Below are positions 30,811 to 40,489 of a stretch of 64,000 bases of DNA, piece by piece. The translations under genes and the position numbers were made by a program. Positions within the stretch are counted from its first letter, which is position 1. Each line of letters opens with the position of its first letter. The notes under the pieces were generated by a model, which worked only from the letters and a program-made list of their open reading frames with translations, was not told the DNA's origin and did no database searches. The DNA comes from Vicinamibacterales bacterium (GTDB lineage: Bacteria; Acidobacteriota; Vicinamibacteria; Vicinamibacterales; UBA2999): positions 1 to 64,000 of the forward strand of contig JBAZYO010000018.1 in assembly GCA_041659285.1 (NCBI GenBank), given 5' to 3'.

Positions 30811-31935
30811 ATGAGAGTGTGGTCCACTGCGATCGTCTGTGCTGCCGTCGTCTCGGTGTCCTTGGCCGCTCAAGCGCCACGCGGCGCGTCGGGGCCGCCC
30901 GAGCACGCCAAGGTCACGCCGATCAACAACCTTCCCAACCCGTACGAAACCGTCCGCAACTGGGGCACGCTCCCCGATGGACGGAAATGGGGCTCGGTCA
31001 GCGCGATCAGCGTCGATGCCGACGGCAAGCACATCTGGGCCGGCGATCGCTGCGGCGCCAACTCCTGCGCCGGCTCGAAAGTGGATCCCATCGTCAAGCT
31101 GGATCCGGCCGGCAAGGTCGTGCAGAGCCTCGGCGCCGGGCTCATTCTCTGGCCCCACGGCATGGACGTCGACAAGCAGGGCAACGTGTGGGTGGTCGAT
31201 GCCCGCTCGGCCACGGCCGCGGAGCTGAAGCAGTTTCCGGATGCGGCGGGCAAAGGCCACACGGTCCTGAAGTTCAGCCCGCAGGGAAAGCTGCTGCTGA
31301 CGATTGGCACGCCGGGTGAAGCCGGCGATCCGCCGGCGAAGCTCACCGAGCCCAACGACGCGATCATCGCGCCCGATGGCAGCATCTTCGTGGCCGAGGC
31401 GCACAACGCGCAGTACCTGGACACGGCGGACCAGCCGGGCGCCATCGGCCGCATCTCGAAGTGGTCGGCCGACGGCAAGTTCATCAAGACCTTCGGCACC
31501 TTCGGCTTCGGCGCGGCGCAGTTCCGCGGGCCGCACTCGCTGGCGTTCGACTCGAAGGGGCGCCTGTTCGTGGCGGACCGCGGCAACCGCCGCATCCAGA
31601 TCTTCGACCAGGAGGGCAAGCACCTCGACACGTGGTACCAGTTCAGCCGCATCAGCGGGCTCGTCATCACGCGCGACGACACCCTCTACGCGATCGACTC
31701 GGAGTCGGACGACAACTACAACCCGGGCTGGCGCAAGGGTCTGCGCGTCGGCAGCGCGCGCACCGGCGAGGTGTGGTACTTCGTGCCCGAACACGTGTCG
31801 AAGCAGGCCTCGGGCATGGGCGGTTACGGGTCGATGGGCGAAGGCGTCGCCGTTGACGGCCAGGGCAACGTCTACGCCGGCGAGGTGGGGCCGATCCAGG
31901 GGCTCACCAAGTTCATTCCGCGCTTGAAGCGCTGA
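30811..31935 (+). CDS. Exported NHL-repeat beta-propeller protein
   Basis: A 374-residue protein with a signal peptide (MRVWSTAIVCAAVVSVSLAA) and NHL-type propeller blades, for example LWPHGMDVDKQGNVWVVDAR, FRGPHSLAFDSKGRLFVADR and GNRRIQIFDQEGKHLDTW. The overall pattern matches the peptidyl-alpha-hydroxyglycine lyase-like six-bladed propellers seen in many soil bacteria; enzyme activity is not assured. It sits 9 bp before the PQQ dehydrogenase gene and is probably cotranscribed. Confidence 0.82.
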   Translation: MRVWSTAIVCAAVVSVSLAAQAPRGASGPPEHAKVTPINNLPNPYETVRNWGTLPDGRKWGSVSAISVDADGKHIWAGDRCGANSCAGSKVDPIVKLDPAGKVVQSLGAGLILWPHGMDVDKQGNVWVVDARSATAAELKQFPDAAGKGHTVLKFSPQGKLLLTIGTPGEAGDPPAKLTEPNDAIIAPDGSIFVAEAHNAQYLDTADQPGAIGRISKWSADGKFIKTFGTFGFGAAQFRGPHSLAFDSKGRLFVADRGNRRIQIFDQEGKHLDTWYQFSRISGLVITRDDTLYAIDSESDDNYNPGWRKGLRVGSARTGEVWYFVPEHVSKQASGMGGYGSMGEGVAVDGQGNVYAGEVGPIQGLTKFIPRLKR

Positions 31936-31944
31936 GGTTCACCG

Positions 31945-33957
31945 ATGGCTCGCCCGATCACCGCAAGCATCGCCGCTCTCGTCGTCGTGTTCGTCGCGCT
32001 CGTCACCGCGCAGCAGGCCCCGGCCCCGGTGGACGATGCGGCGCTGGCGAAGGCGGAGGCGCGGAACCAGGACTGGCTGTCGTACGGGCGCGACTACTAC
32101 GAGCAGCGCTTCAGCCCGCTCGATCAGATCAACGAGACCAACGCCGCCAAGCTCGGCCTGGCGTGGTCGTTCGAGACCGCGACGGATCGCGGCCTTGAAG
32201 CGACACCGCTCGTGATCGACGGCGTGATGTACACGACCGGGTCGTGGAGCGTCACCTATGCCATCGACGCCAGGACCGGCCAGCAGCTCTGGAAGTACGA
32301 CCCCGAGGTGCACCGGAAGTACGACGCGCTGGCGTGCTGCGATGTCGTGAACCGCGGCGCCGCCTTCTACAAGGGCCGGGTCTACGTCGGCGTGCTCGAC
32401 GGCCGGCTCGTCGCCATCGATGCCAAGAGCGGCAAGGTCGCGTGGCAAACCGCGACGGTCGATCAGAAGCAGGCCTACACCATCACCGGCGCGCCGCGCA
32501 TTGCCAAGGGCAAGATCATCATCGGCAACGGCGGCGCCGAGTACGGCGTGCGCGGGTATGTGTCGGCGTACGACGCGGAGACCGGCAAGCTGGCGTGGCG
32601 CTTTTACACCGTTCCCGGCGATCCGTCGAAGCCGCAGGAGAACAAGGCCCTCGACAAGGCGCTGCCGACGTGGAAGGGCAACGACTGGTGGAAGTACGGC
32701 GGCGGCGGCACGGTCTGGGATTCGATCGTCTACGACCCCGAGATCAACCTGCTCTACGTCGGCACCGGCAACGGCGCGACCTGGAACCGGCACCTGCGCA
32801 GCCCGGGCGGCGGCGACAACCTGTACCTGGCGTCGATCCTCGCGATCAATCCCGACAACGGCGAGCTGGTGTGGCACTACCAGACCACGCCGGGGGATAC
32901 CTGGGACTACACCGCGGTGCAGCCGATGATGCTGGCCGACCTCACGATTGGCGGGCGCCAGCGCAAGGTGATCATGCAGGCGCCCAAGAACGGGTTCTTC
33001 TACGTGCTCGATCGCGCGACCGGCGAGCTGCTGTCCGCCGACAAATACGTGGAGGTCAACTGGGCATCCCACGTGGACCTGAAGACCGGACGGCCGATCG
33101 AGATCCCCGGCGCCGATTACGCGGAGAAGGGCACCTACATCCGGCCGGGGCCGCTCGGCGGCCACAACTGGCAGGCCATGTCGTTCAGCCCGCGTACGGG
33201 TCTCGTCTACCTGCCGGCGCAAGACAACGGCCGCTACTACGAGAAGCAGGAGGGGTTCGAGTACAAGCCGCTCGAATACAACCTCGGCCTCGCGCCGATC
33301 GGCCGCAACGCCGAAAAGTATGAGGTGCCCTACAAGGGCCGGCTGATCGCCTGGGACCCGGTCGCGCGCAAGCCGCGATGGACGGCGGAGTATGGCGCGT
33401 ATTGGAACGGCGGCACACTGGCGACCGCCGGCAACCTGGTCTTCCAGGGCACCGCCGCCGGCGACTTCATCGCCTACGACGCCACCACCGGGAAGCAGTT
33501 GTGGTCGTCGTGGGCCACGACCGGCATCGTCGCGCCGCCGATCACCTACGCGATCGACGGGAAGCAGTACGTCTCGGTGATGGCGGGGTGGGGCGGCGCG
33601 TTCCCCAAGAAGGCGCGGAGCTTCGGGCGATTGCTGACCTTCGCGATCGGCGGGACGGCGTCGCTGCCGTCGAAGCCGCGGCCACGGCAGGTGACGGCCA
33701 TCGCCAGCAACGCGCGCCCGGACGAAATTGCGGCGGGCTCGAAGATCTTCGCGACCTACTGCGTGCGCTGCCATGGCGGCGCCACCATCCTGCCGGACCT
33801 GCGGAGGTCAACGGCGGCGGTCTATGCGGGCCTCGAGAAGATTCTTGATGGGTCGCTGGTCGAACGCGGCATGCCGCGTTTCGCCGAGCTCGACAAGCCG
33901 GCAATTGCGGCGCTGCGCGCCTATCTCCTGGACGAACGGAAGAAACTCGCGCCGTAG
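31945..33957 (+). CDS. PQQ-dependent quinohaemoprotein alcohol dehydrogenase
   Basis: The 670-residue periplasmic enzyme has a signal peptide, an eight-bladed PQQ propeller with W-motifs (GQQLWKYDP, GKLAWRFY, GELVWHYQ), the vicinal disulfide Cys131-Cys132 (LACCDVVNRG) that stacks on PQQ, and a C-terminal cytochrome c domain with C606-VRC-H610 and a likely axial Met643 in ERGMPRF. It oxidises alcohols and passes electrons via the fused haem to the respiratory chain. No pqq biosynthesis genes are in the window. It follows the NHL gene closely. Confidence 0.92.
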   Translation: MARPITASIAALVVVFVALVTAQQAPAPVDDAALAKAEARNQDWLSYGRDYYEQRFSPLDQINETNAAKLGLAWSFETATDRGLEATPLVIDGVMYTTGSWSVTYAIDARTGQQLWKYDPEVHRKYDALACCDVVNRGAAFYKGRVYVGVLDGRLVAIDAKSGKVAWQTATVDQKQAYTITGAPRIAKGKIIIGNGGAEYGVRGYVSAYDAETGKLAWRFYTVPGDPSKPQENKALDKALPTWKGNDWWKYGGGGTVWDSIVYDPEINLLYVGTGNGATWNRHLRSPGGGDNLYLASILAINPDNGELVWHYQTTPGDTWDYTAVQPMMLADLTIGGRQRKVIMQAPKNGFFYVLDRATGELLSADKYVEVNWASHVDLKTGRPIEIPGADYAEKGTYIRPGPLGGHNWQAMSFSPRTGLVYLPAQDNGRYYEKQEGFEYKPLEYNLGLAPIGRNAEKYEVPYKGRLIAWDPVARKPRWTAEYGAYWNGGTLATAGNLVFQGTAAGDFIAYDATTGKQLWSSWATTGIVAPPITYAIDGKQYVSVMAGWGGAFPKKARSFGRLLTFAIGGTASLPSKPRPRQVTAIASNARPDEIAAGSKIFATYCVRCHGGATILPDLRRSTAAVYAGLEKILDGSLVERGMPRFAELDKPAIAALRAYLLDERKKLAP

Positions 33958-34021
33958 CGCGTACAACCGGAGGCAGGTGCGAGCGGCAGGCTGGAGTCGA
34001 TGGCTTGTCGGTGAGGCCAGG

Positions 34022-35440
34022 CTAGCGGGTCGCGAGTCCGCCGGGCAGCCCGACCTCGATGGCCGTCCCGGATCCCGCCGAGTCGGCCACCCTGATGGTG
34101 CCCTTGAACAGCTGGACGATCTCGCGGGAGATGGCGAGCCCGAGACCGGCGCCGCCGGTCCGGCGCGAGCGGGACGAGTCGATCCGATAGAACCGTTCGA
34201 AGACCCGTTCCCGTTCGGCCTCCGGAATGCCGGCGCCGGAGTCGCGCACGACGGTCAGGACCTGATCCGCGACCCATTCGCCGGCGCCGGGGTTGAAGCG
34301 GGCGGTCACCGTCACGGTGCCGCCCTCGTGGTTGTACTGGATGCCGTTGCACACCAGGTTGTCGAACACGCGCTCGAGCAGGCCGGCATCGCCGTAGACG
34401 ACCAGATCCGGTGCGGCGTCCACCGCGACCACGACCCGAGCGGCCGCGGCCGCATCCGCCGTGCGCGCCATGACCCGGTGCAGGAGCTCGGCCACACGCA
34501 CCTCGCCGACCACAAGCTGCTGGTTCTCCTGTGCCCTGACCAGCAGCATCAGATCTTCGGTCAGCCGGCTCATCACGTGCAGGCGCTCACGAAGCCGGTC
34601 GAGCGCGTCGCGATACTCTTCTGGCCCCCGGTCCCGTTTGAGGGTGACGTCGATCTCGCCGAGCATGGCCGTCAGCGGACCGCGCAGCTCGTGTGAGGCA
34701 TCCGCGGCAAACCGGCGATTGGCCTCGAGCGCGCCGTGAAGCCGCTCCAGCATCTGGTTCAACAGCCGCGTCATCTGCCCGATCTCATCGTCCTGCTGCG
34801 GCGGGTCCAGGCGCTTCGCGAATTTTCCCGCTGCGATCGCGGCCGCCTGGTGGGTGATGCGGCGGATCGGGACGAGCGCGCGCGAGGCCAGCGAGAAGCC
34901 GATAATCGCCGTCAGCCCAAGGGCGCCAAACCAGATTCCGATCAGGAGATTGCGCAGTTGTCTCAACGTCGCATCGAGCTGACCGGTGAACACGCCAACC
35001 GCCACGACGTAGCGTTCCGGGCCCGGGGAGGCCAACCCGATCATCCGGCCGCGCCGCTCACCGACGTTGACGTCGACCAGCGGCGCACCACCGGACAGCG
35101 CCCGAATCAGCACCGGCTTGTCGATGAGCGCCTCGGCCTTGCCCAGGCGCGGGGACTGCATCAGGACCCTGCCACCGGCGTCGATCAACTGGACGAACTT
35201 GTCCGCATACTCCTGCGGGCTGTGGGCGCCGACGGGGAACTCGTGCAGGTGCAGGCCCAGGCCGGGCTCGTCGACGGCCGACGCGAGTTCGGTGCTGGCC
35301 AGGGTCCGCAGTTGCGCGTCGAGGTCCCTCCGCAGGAACGACCGCGCGCCGAAATACACGGCCAAGTTGGCTACGCTCAACACCAGCCCGAAGGCCAGGA
35401 CCCAGCGCAGGGTCAGGCGCGACCTGAACGACAGCGTCAT
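34022..35440 (-). CDS. Sensor histidine kinase of the metal-efflux operon
   Basis: A 472-residue membrane kinase: span at about 13-31, periplasmic sensor region (about 35-170), second span (IGIWFGALGLTAIIGFSLAS), HAMP linker, H-box FAADASHELRGPLTAMLGEI with the phospho-accepting His, N-box (NLVCNGIQYNHEGG), and G-boxes DSGAGIP and GGAGLGLAI. This is a CusS/CzcS-like type. The ATG overlaps the stop of the response regulator (ATGA at 35437-35440). It lies last in the czcCBA-like operon, so it probably senses periplasmic metal. Confidence 0.9.
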   Translation of the reverse strand: MTLSFRSRLTLRWVLAFGLVLSVANLAVYFGARSFLRRDLDAQLRTLASTELASAVDEPGLGLHLHEFPVGAHSPQEYADKFVQLIDAGGRVLMQSPRLGKAEALIDKPVLIRALSGGAPLVDVNVGERRGRMIGLASPGPERYVVAVGVFTGQLDATLRQLRNLLIGIWFGALGLTAIIGFSLASRALVPIRRITHQAAAIAAGKFAKRLDPPQQDDEIGQMTRLLNQMLERLHGALEANRRFAADASHELRGPLTAMLGEIDVTLKRDRGPEEYRDALDRLRERLHVMSRLTEDLMLLVRAQENQQLVVGEVRVAELLHRVMARTADAAAAARVVVAVDAAPDLVVYGDAGLLERVFDNLVCNGIQYNHEGGTVTVTARFNPGAGEWVADQVLTVVRDSGAGIPEAERERVFERFYRIDSSRSRRTGGAGLGLAISREIVQLFKGTIRVADSAGSGTAIEVGLPGGLATR

Positions 35441-36132
35441 GGCCGGGCTCCGCCGGCTGGCACCTTCAGCATGTAGCCCATCCCGCGGATGGTGTGGATC
35501 AACGGCTCCTCGATGCCCGCGCCGCGCAACTTCCGGCGAAGGTAGCCGATGTAGACGTCGGCCACGTTCGAGAACGGGTCGTAGTCGCCGCCCCACACGT
35601 GCTCGGCCAGCTGGTCGCGCGAGACGATGGTCTCGGCATGCCGCAGCAGGTGTTCGAGCAGCCGGTATTCGGTGGCGCTCAGCTCGAGGGAGCGCCCGGC
35701 GGCGGTCACCAGGTGCGTGGTGCTGGACAACACGAGGGGGCCGTATGCCAGCGACGCATCCAGCTGGCGGGTGCGGCCCCGGCGCGTCAGCGCCCGAAGC
35801 CGCGCCAGCAACTCGTCGAACGCGAACGGCTTCACCAGGTAGTCGTCGGCCCCGGCGTCCAGGCCCTGGATCCGATCGGGCACGGCGTCACGCGCCGTCA
35901 GCATCAGCACCGGCGCATCCACCCCGTCGCGACGCAGCCGGCGGCACAGCGAGAGACCGTCCACTCCCGGCAGCAGGATATCCAGGATGATTGCGTCGTA
36001 CGACTCATCGCCGGCCATCCGTTCGGCCGTGAGGCCGTCCTCGGCAAGGTCGACACGGTAATTCTCCTCCCGCAACCCGCGCACCACGAAGTGGCTGATG
36101 GCCGGGTCATCCTCGACGACGAGCACTCGCAC
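35437..36132 (-). CDS. OmpR-family response regulator of the metal-efflux operon
   Basis: A 231-residue regulator. The receiver has acidic E7/D8/D9, phospho-acceptor Asp51 (DAIILDILLPG), conserved Thr79 (MLTARD) and Lys of YLVKPFAF. The C-terminal winged helix contains ATEYRLLEHLLRHAETIVSR and VADVYIGYLRRKL. It resembles CopR/CusR/CzcR. The start is GTG 36132, which begins the receiver. It is 15 bp behind the RND pump gene and overlaps the kinase gene. It likely activates the whole operon in response to metal. Confidence 0.92.
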   Translation of the reverse strand: MRVLVVEDDPAISHFVVRGLREENYRVDLAEDGLTAERMAGDESYDAIILDILLPGVDGLSLCRRLRRDGVDAPVLMLTARDAVPDRIQGLDAGADDYLVKPFAFDELLARLRALTRRGRTRQLDASLAYGPLVLSSTTHLVTAAGRSLELSATEYRLLEHLLRHAETIVSRDQLAEHVWGGDYDPFSNVADVYIGYLRRKLRGAGIEEPLIHTIRGMGYMLKVPAGGARP

Positions 36133-36147
36133 ATCGGTATTCTAGGT

Positions 36148-39100
36148 TCAGTCGTCGTCGCCAAGTTGAAGAAGACGCTTCTCGAGCACTTCGTACAAGG
36201 TCGGCAGCACCATCAGGGTCAGCAAGGTCGAGGTAATGACGCCGCCAATCACGACGCTGGCCAGCGGCCGCTGGATCTCGGCGCCGGCGCCATGCGACAG
36301 GGCCATGGGCACAAATCCCAGCGCGGCCACCAGCGCCGTCATCAGGACCGGCCGCAGCCTCGTCGCCGCGCCCGCGAGCACGGCATCGCGAAGGGCGAGG
36401 CCGTCTTCGCGGAGCTTGTTGACGGCGGTCACCAGCACCACGCCGTTCAGCACGGCAACGCCAAAGAGGGCGATGAAGCCGACCGAGGCCGAAAGGTTCA
36501 AGGTCAGTCCCCTCAGCCAGAGGGCGGCGACGCCGCCGACCAGCGCGAACGGGACGTTGAGCAACACCAGTCCGGCCTGTCTCAGGCGGCCGAACGTCAC
36601 GAACAGCAGCAGGAAGATGATGGCGATTGATAACGGCACCACCAGGGCCAGGCGAGCCGTCGCCCGTGCCTGGTTCTCGAACTGTCCACCCCACGCCAGC
36701 CGGTACCCGGTTGGCAGCGACAACGCGGCCGCGACGCGCGATTGCGCCTCGGCGACGAAACTGCCGACGTCGCGGCCGCGGACGTTGGTCTGCACCACGA
36801 GCCGGCGCTCGGCGTTCTCGTGGTTGATCGCCTCAGGCGCCTGGGTTTCGGAAATGCGGGCCACCCGCGACAGCGGTACCCGTTCCCCTCGACGACCGGT
36901 CAGCAGCACCGAGCCAACGGCGTCGGCGTTGGCGCGCATCTCGTCGGGCAGGCGGACCAGCACGGGGAATCGCCGCGGGCCGTCCAGCAATTCGGTGACC
37001 ACCGACCCGCCCACGACCGTCTCGACCACTTCGCGCACGTCGGCCACATTCAGTCCGTAGCGGGCGATCTGCGCCCTGTCGATGTCGATCTGCAACTGGG
37101 CCGCGCCGAACAGCACTTCCGCCTGCAGATCGCTGGCGCCCTGGACCTGTTCGAGGGCCCTCACGACCACGGCCCCCAGCCGCTCGAGCGTGGCCGGGTC
37201 CTGGCCGAAGATCTTCACCGCCACATCAGCCTTGACGCCGGAGATCACCTCGTCCAGGCGCATGGCCATCGGCTGGGTGAAGTTGAACGTCACCCCGGGC
37301 ATCGTCTGAAGGGCGCCGGCAATCGCCTCGATCAACGCCGGCTTGTCGCGGCCGGTCGTCCACGTCTCGATGGGATGCAGCGCCACATACACGTCACCCT
37401 GGTAAATCCCCATCGCCTCGGTCGCCAGATCCGGGCGCCCGAGCTTGGTGACGACCTGGCTGACCTCCGGAAACGCCTTGACGATCTTCTCGACGCGCAT
37501 CGACATGTCGACCGACTCCTGCAGGGAGACGGACGGCAGTTTGCGGGTCTCGATCAGGATCGAGCCCTCGTCGAGCTTGGGCATGAACTCGGTGCCGAGG
37601 AACGGGAGCGAGCCCATCGCCAGCGACACCGCGGCCAGCGCCAGCGCCATGGTGCGGCCCGGGTGGTCCATGGCCCACCTGAGATCGTGGAGGTACCTCT
37701 CGCGCAACCTCACGAACCAGCGTTCGTCGTGGTGGGTGTGCGCGACCTTCAACAGGTACGACGACATCACCGGGACCACGGTCAGCGACAGCAGCAGCGA
37801 TCCGAGAATGGCCGAGCAGACGGTGATCGCCATCGGCCTGAACATCTTCCCTTCGAGGCCCTCGAGCGTGAAGATCGGCAGGTAGACCGCGACGATGATC
37901 AGCACGCCGAACAGGATCGGCCGCGCCACCTCGGTGGCGGCACCGGAAAAGAGCGCCAGGCGGCTGCCGTGCGGGTCGTGATGCTCCTGGGTGTGGCCGG
38001 CTTCCCCGCGCCGGCGGATGAAGTTCTCCATCATCACCACGGCGCCGTCGACGATCAGGCCGAAGTCGATCGCGCCCAGCGACATCAGGTTCGCCGACAC
38101 CCCGAAGATTCGCATGCCAATGAAGCCGGCGAGCATCGACACGGGAATGACCGCGGCCACGATCAACGACGCCCGCACGTCGCGCAGGAACACGAAGAGA
38201 ACCACCACGACGAGCAACGACCCTTCGAGCAGGTTGCGGCGCACGGTGGCGGCGGTGCGCTCGATGACCTCGGTCTGGTCATAGAAGGGCGTCAGCCGCA
38301 ATCCGCCGGGCAGCGTGCCGACGACCTCCGCCATTCGCGCCTTCACCCGGGCGCCCACGTCCTTGCCGTTCTCGCCCTTGAGCATGATCACCATGCCGGC
38401 CACCGACTCGCCGGCCCCGTCGTGCGTCACCGCGCCCTGCCGGGGCATGGCGCCAATCCGCACGTCCGCCACGTCGGACACCAGAACGGGGACGCCGTCG
38501 ACCTCGTTGACGACGATGGCGCGAATGTCGGCTTCGCCGGTGACCAGTCCGGTCCCGCGCACGGAATAGCGTTCCGAGCGATGCTCGATGAATCCCCCGC
38601 TGAACGAGGTGTTGTTGACGGCGATGGCGGCGAACACGTCGCGCAGGGAGATCCCGAAGCGCTCCAGCCGCGCCGGATCGACCACCACGTGATACTGGCG
38701 CGTCAGCCCGCCCCAGGAGTTGATCTCGCTGACCCCTTTCACCGAGCGCAGCTGCGTTCGCAGGTCCCAGTCGTGAATGGTCTTCCGCTCCATCAGGCTG
38801 GCCTCGTCGCTTTCGACCAGGTATTGATAGATCTCGCCGAAAGCGGTGGCCACCGGGCCGAGTGTCGGGGTGAGGCCGGCCGGCAACCGCCCCTTCGCCT
38901 CCAGCACGCGCTCGTTGACCAACTGGCGCGCCAGGTAGACCGGAACAGCGTCCTCGAACACCACCGTCACCAGCGACAGTCCCGACTTGGAGACCGACCG
39001 CACCTGTTCGGCTCCGGGCACGCCCATGAGCGCCGTCTCGATCGGGTACGACACCCGCTGCTCGACTTCGACGGCCGCCAGGCCGGCGGCTTCGGTCACC

Positions 39101-39252
39101 ACGGTCACCTGGTTATTGGTCAGGTCCGGGAAGGCCTCGACGGGAAGATCCCGATAGGCGACGACCCCGGTGACGATCAGCGCGGCCAGGCAGATCAAGA
39201 CGAACAGCCGCTGGCGCAGGCTGGTGGCGACGAAACGCTCGATTGCGCCCAT
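36148..39252 (-). CDS. Heavy-metal efflux RND pump, CzcA/CusA family
   Basis: A full-length 1034-residue RND protein: PDLTNNQVTVVTEAAGLAAV near residue 42, periplasmic porter domains, and the span-4 motif GAIDFGLIVDGAVVMMENFI with the proton-carrying acidic residues. This DFGLIVDGA form is nearer to CzcA (Co/Zn/Cd) than to CusA (Cu/Ag), but the metal is not proven. It exports cations across the outer membrane with the CzcB- and CzcC-like proteins encoded directly upstream (1 bp gap to the CzcB gene). Confidence 0.92.
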   Translation of the reverse strand: MGAIERFVATSLRQRLFVLICLAALIVTGVVAYRDLPVEAFPDLTNNQVTVVTEAAGLAAVEVEQRVSYPIETALMGVPGAEQVRSVSKSGLSLVTVVFEDAVPVYLARQLVNERVLEAKGRLPAGLTPTLGPVATAFGEIYQYLVESDEASLMERKTIHDWDLRTQLRSVKGVSEINSWGGLTRQYHVVVDPARLERFGISLRDVFAAIAVNNTSFSGGFIEHRSERYSVRGTGLVTGEADIRAIVVNEVDGVPVLVSDVADVRIGAMPRQGAVTHDGAGESVAGMVIMLKGENGKDVGARVKARMAEVVGTLPGGLRLTPFYDQTEVIERTAATVRRNLLEGSLLVVVVLFVFLRDVRASLIVAAVIPVSMLAGFIGMRIFGVSANLMSLGAIDFGLIVDGAVVMMENFIRRRGEAGHTQEHHDPHGSRLALFSGAATEVARPILFGVLIIVAVYLPIFTLEGLEGKMFRPMAITVCSAILGSLLLSLTVVPVMSSYLLKVAHTHHDERWFVRLRERYLHDLRWAMDHPGRTMALALAAVSLAMGSLPFLGTEFMPKLDEGSILIETRKLPSVSLQESVDMSMRVEKIVKAFPEVSQVVTKLGRPDLATEAMGIYQGDVYVALHPIETWTTGRDKPALIEAIAGALQTMPGVTFNFTQPMAMRLDEVISGVKADVAVKIFGQDPATLERLGAVVVRALEQVQGASDLQAEVLFGAAQLQIDIDRAQIARYGLNVADVREVVETVVGGSVVTELLDGPRRFPVLVRLPDEMRANADAVGSVLLTGRRGERVPLSRVARISETQAPEAINHENAERRLVVQTNVRGRDVGSFVAEAQSRVAAALSLPTGYRLAWGGQFENQARATARLALVVPLSIAIIFLLLFVTFGRLRQAGLVLLNVPFALVGGVAALWLRGLTLNLSASVGFIALFGVAVLNGVVLVTAVNKLREDGLALRDAVLAGAATRLRPVLMTALVAALGFVPMALSHGAGAEIQRPLASVVIGGVITSTLLTLMVLPTLYEVLEKRLLQLGDDD

Positions 39253-39253
39253 C

Positions 39254-40489
39254 TCAGTTGCCGCCTTCAGCGGCCGGCTTGAGCAACTCCGACTTCAACA
39301 CGAAGCTGCCGGCAACGACGATGCGCTCGCCGGTTGTGAGCCCGGACTTGACCTCGATCAGATCGTCCGCTTCGGCGGCGAGCTCCACTGCCCGCAACGA
39401 GAACCGGCCTCCGGCCCCCGCCACGAACACCGTCGTGCGCCCCTCGATGGTCTGGATCGCTCCCTTCGGCACCACAACCATCTGCCGCGGCTCGCTTTCA
39501 CCGAGGGCGACTGTGGCAAACATCTCCGGCTTCAGGCGGCCGTCGGCATTCGGCACCGTCGAGCGCACCGTGATGCGGCGGGTCTTCGGATTGACGACGT
39601 CGGCGATGAAGGTGATGGTGCCGGCGAAGCGTTCGTTCGGGTAGGCCGCGACCAGCACGTCAACCGGCCGGCCCGTCCGCACCCGCGAGAGCAGGGACTC
39701 GTCGATCTCCGCGACCGCCCACAGCGTGGACAACTCGCTGACCACGAACAGGGGCGTTCCGGGCGTGACGGTTGTGCCCTGCGTGACCAGGCGCTCCAGC
39801 ACGACGCCGCCGATCGGGCTGCGGACGGGAATCTGCTCGTTGGTCTCTTCGGCGGCGGTCTGCGGGTCGTTCTCCGCGGCCTGGGCGACCGAGACGCCGA
39901 CGTGTTCGAGTTCCTCGATGGAGCGGTTGACCTCCGCCTTTGACATGTCGAGCAACTGCGTCGCCGACACGCGTTCGACCTCGGCGCGTTGCATCTCCTG
40001 CAAGGAAATCGCCTTGTCGGCGTAGAGCCGCCGGGCCCGCTCGTGGGCGTCCACCGCATACGCCAGCTCCTTGTCGAGACGGCGGCGGTCGGCAATCGCC
40101 TTTCGATACCCCGCCCACGCATCGTGCAACGCATGTCCGTGCATCGTGGCCAGCAACTGCCGGCCGCGCACCCGATCGCCAACCTGCGCAAGGGTCTCGA
40201 GGATCAGGCCCTCCTGCAGCGAGCCGATCCGCGCGGTCCTGGATTCGTCCAGGGCCAGCAGCCCCGGCGCCAGCAGGCGGTCGGTCCGCGTCCTGGTCTG
40301 CACCGCCTCGACAGCGATCCCGGCGTTCTTGATCGCATCGTCGGTCAGCTTGACGAACTCGGGGCGGCCAGCCGCGGCAGGCGATGCGCCTTCTGGAGGC
40401 GGCACCGCGCCGGTGCAGGCGCCGACACCGAGGAGGCAGGCAAGCGCTGCGGCGGGCCGCAGGGCGCGATTGGTGAAGCACGCGGTCAT
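39254..40489 (-). CDS. Periplasmic adaptor (membrane fusion) protein, CzcB-like
   Basis: A 411-residue lipoprotein (lipobox LGVGACTG) with the membrane-fusion fold: lipoyl-like halves around IGSLQEGLILETLAQVGDRV and VRSPIGGVVLERLVTQGTTV, an alpha-helical hairpin (about 110-220), and a beta-barrel with ITVRSTVPNADGRLKPEMFA. It links the RND pump to the outer-membrane channel. No His-rich N-terminus as in CzcB of Cupriavidus. The ATG overlaps the stop of the CzcC-like gene (ATGA at 40486-40489). Confidence 0.88.
   Translation of the reverse strand: MTACFTNRALRPAAALACLLGVGACTGAVPPPEGASPAAAGRPEFVKLTDDAIKNAGIAVEAVQTRTRTDRLLAPGLLALDESRTARIGSLQEGLILETLAQVGDRVRGRQLLATMHGHALHDAWAGYRKAIADRRRLDKELAYAVDAHERARRLYADKAISLQEMQRAEVERVSATQLLDMSKAEVNRSIEELEHVGVSVAQAAENDPQTAAEETNEQIPVRSPIGGVVLERLVTQGTTVTPGTPLFVVSELSTLWAVAEIDESLLSRVRTGRPVDVLVAAYPNERFAGTITFIADVVNPKTRRITVRSTVPNADGRLKPEMFATVALGESEPRQMVVVPKGAIQTIEGRTTVFVAGAGGRFSLRAVELAAEADDLIEVKSGLTTGERIVVAGSFVLKSELLKPAAEGGN

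Noticed and set aside
36742..39282. 846-codon open frame on the plus strand opposite the RND pump gene
   Set aside because: Antisense shadow of a strongly conserved pump gene; composition is His/Asp/Arg-rich and unlike a real protein.
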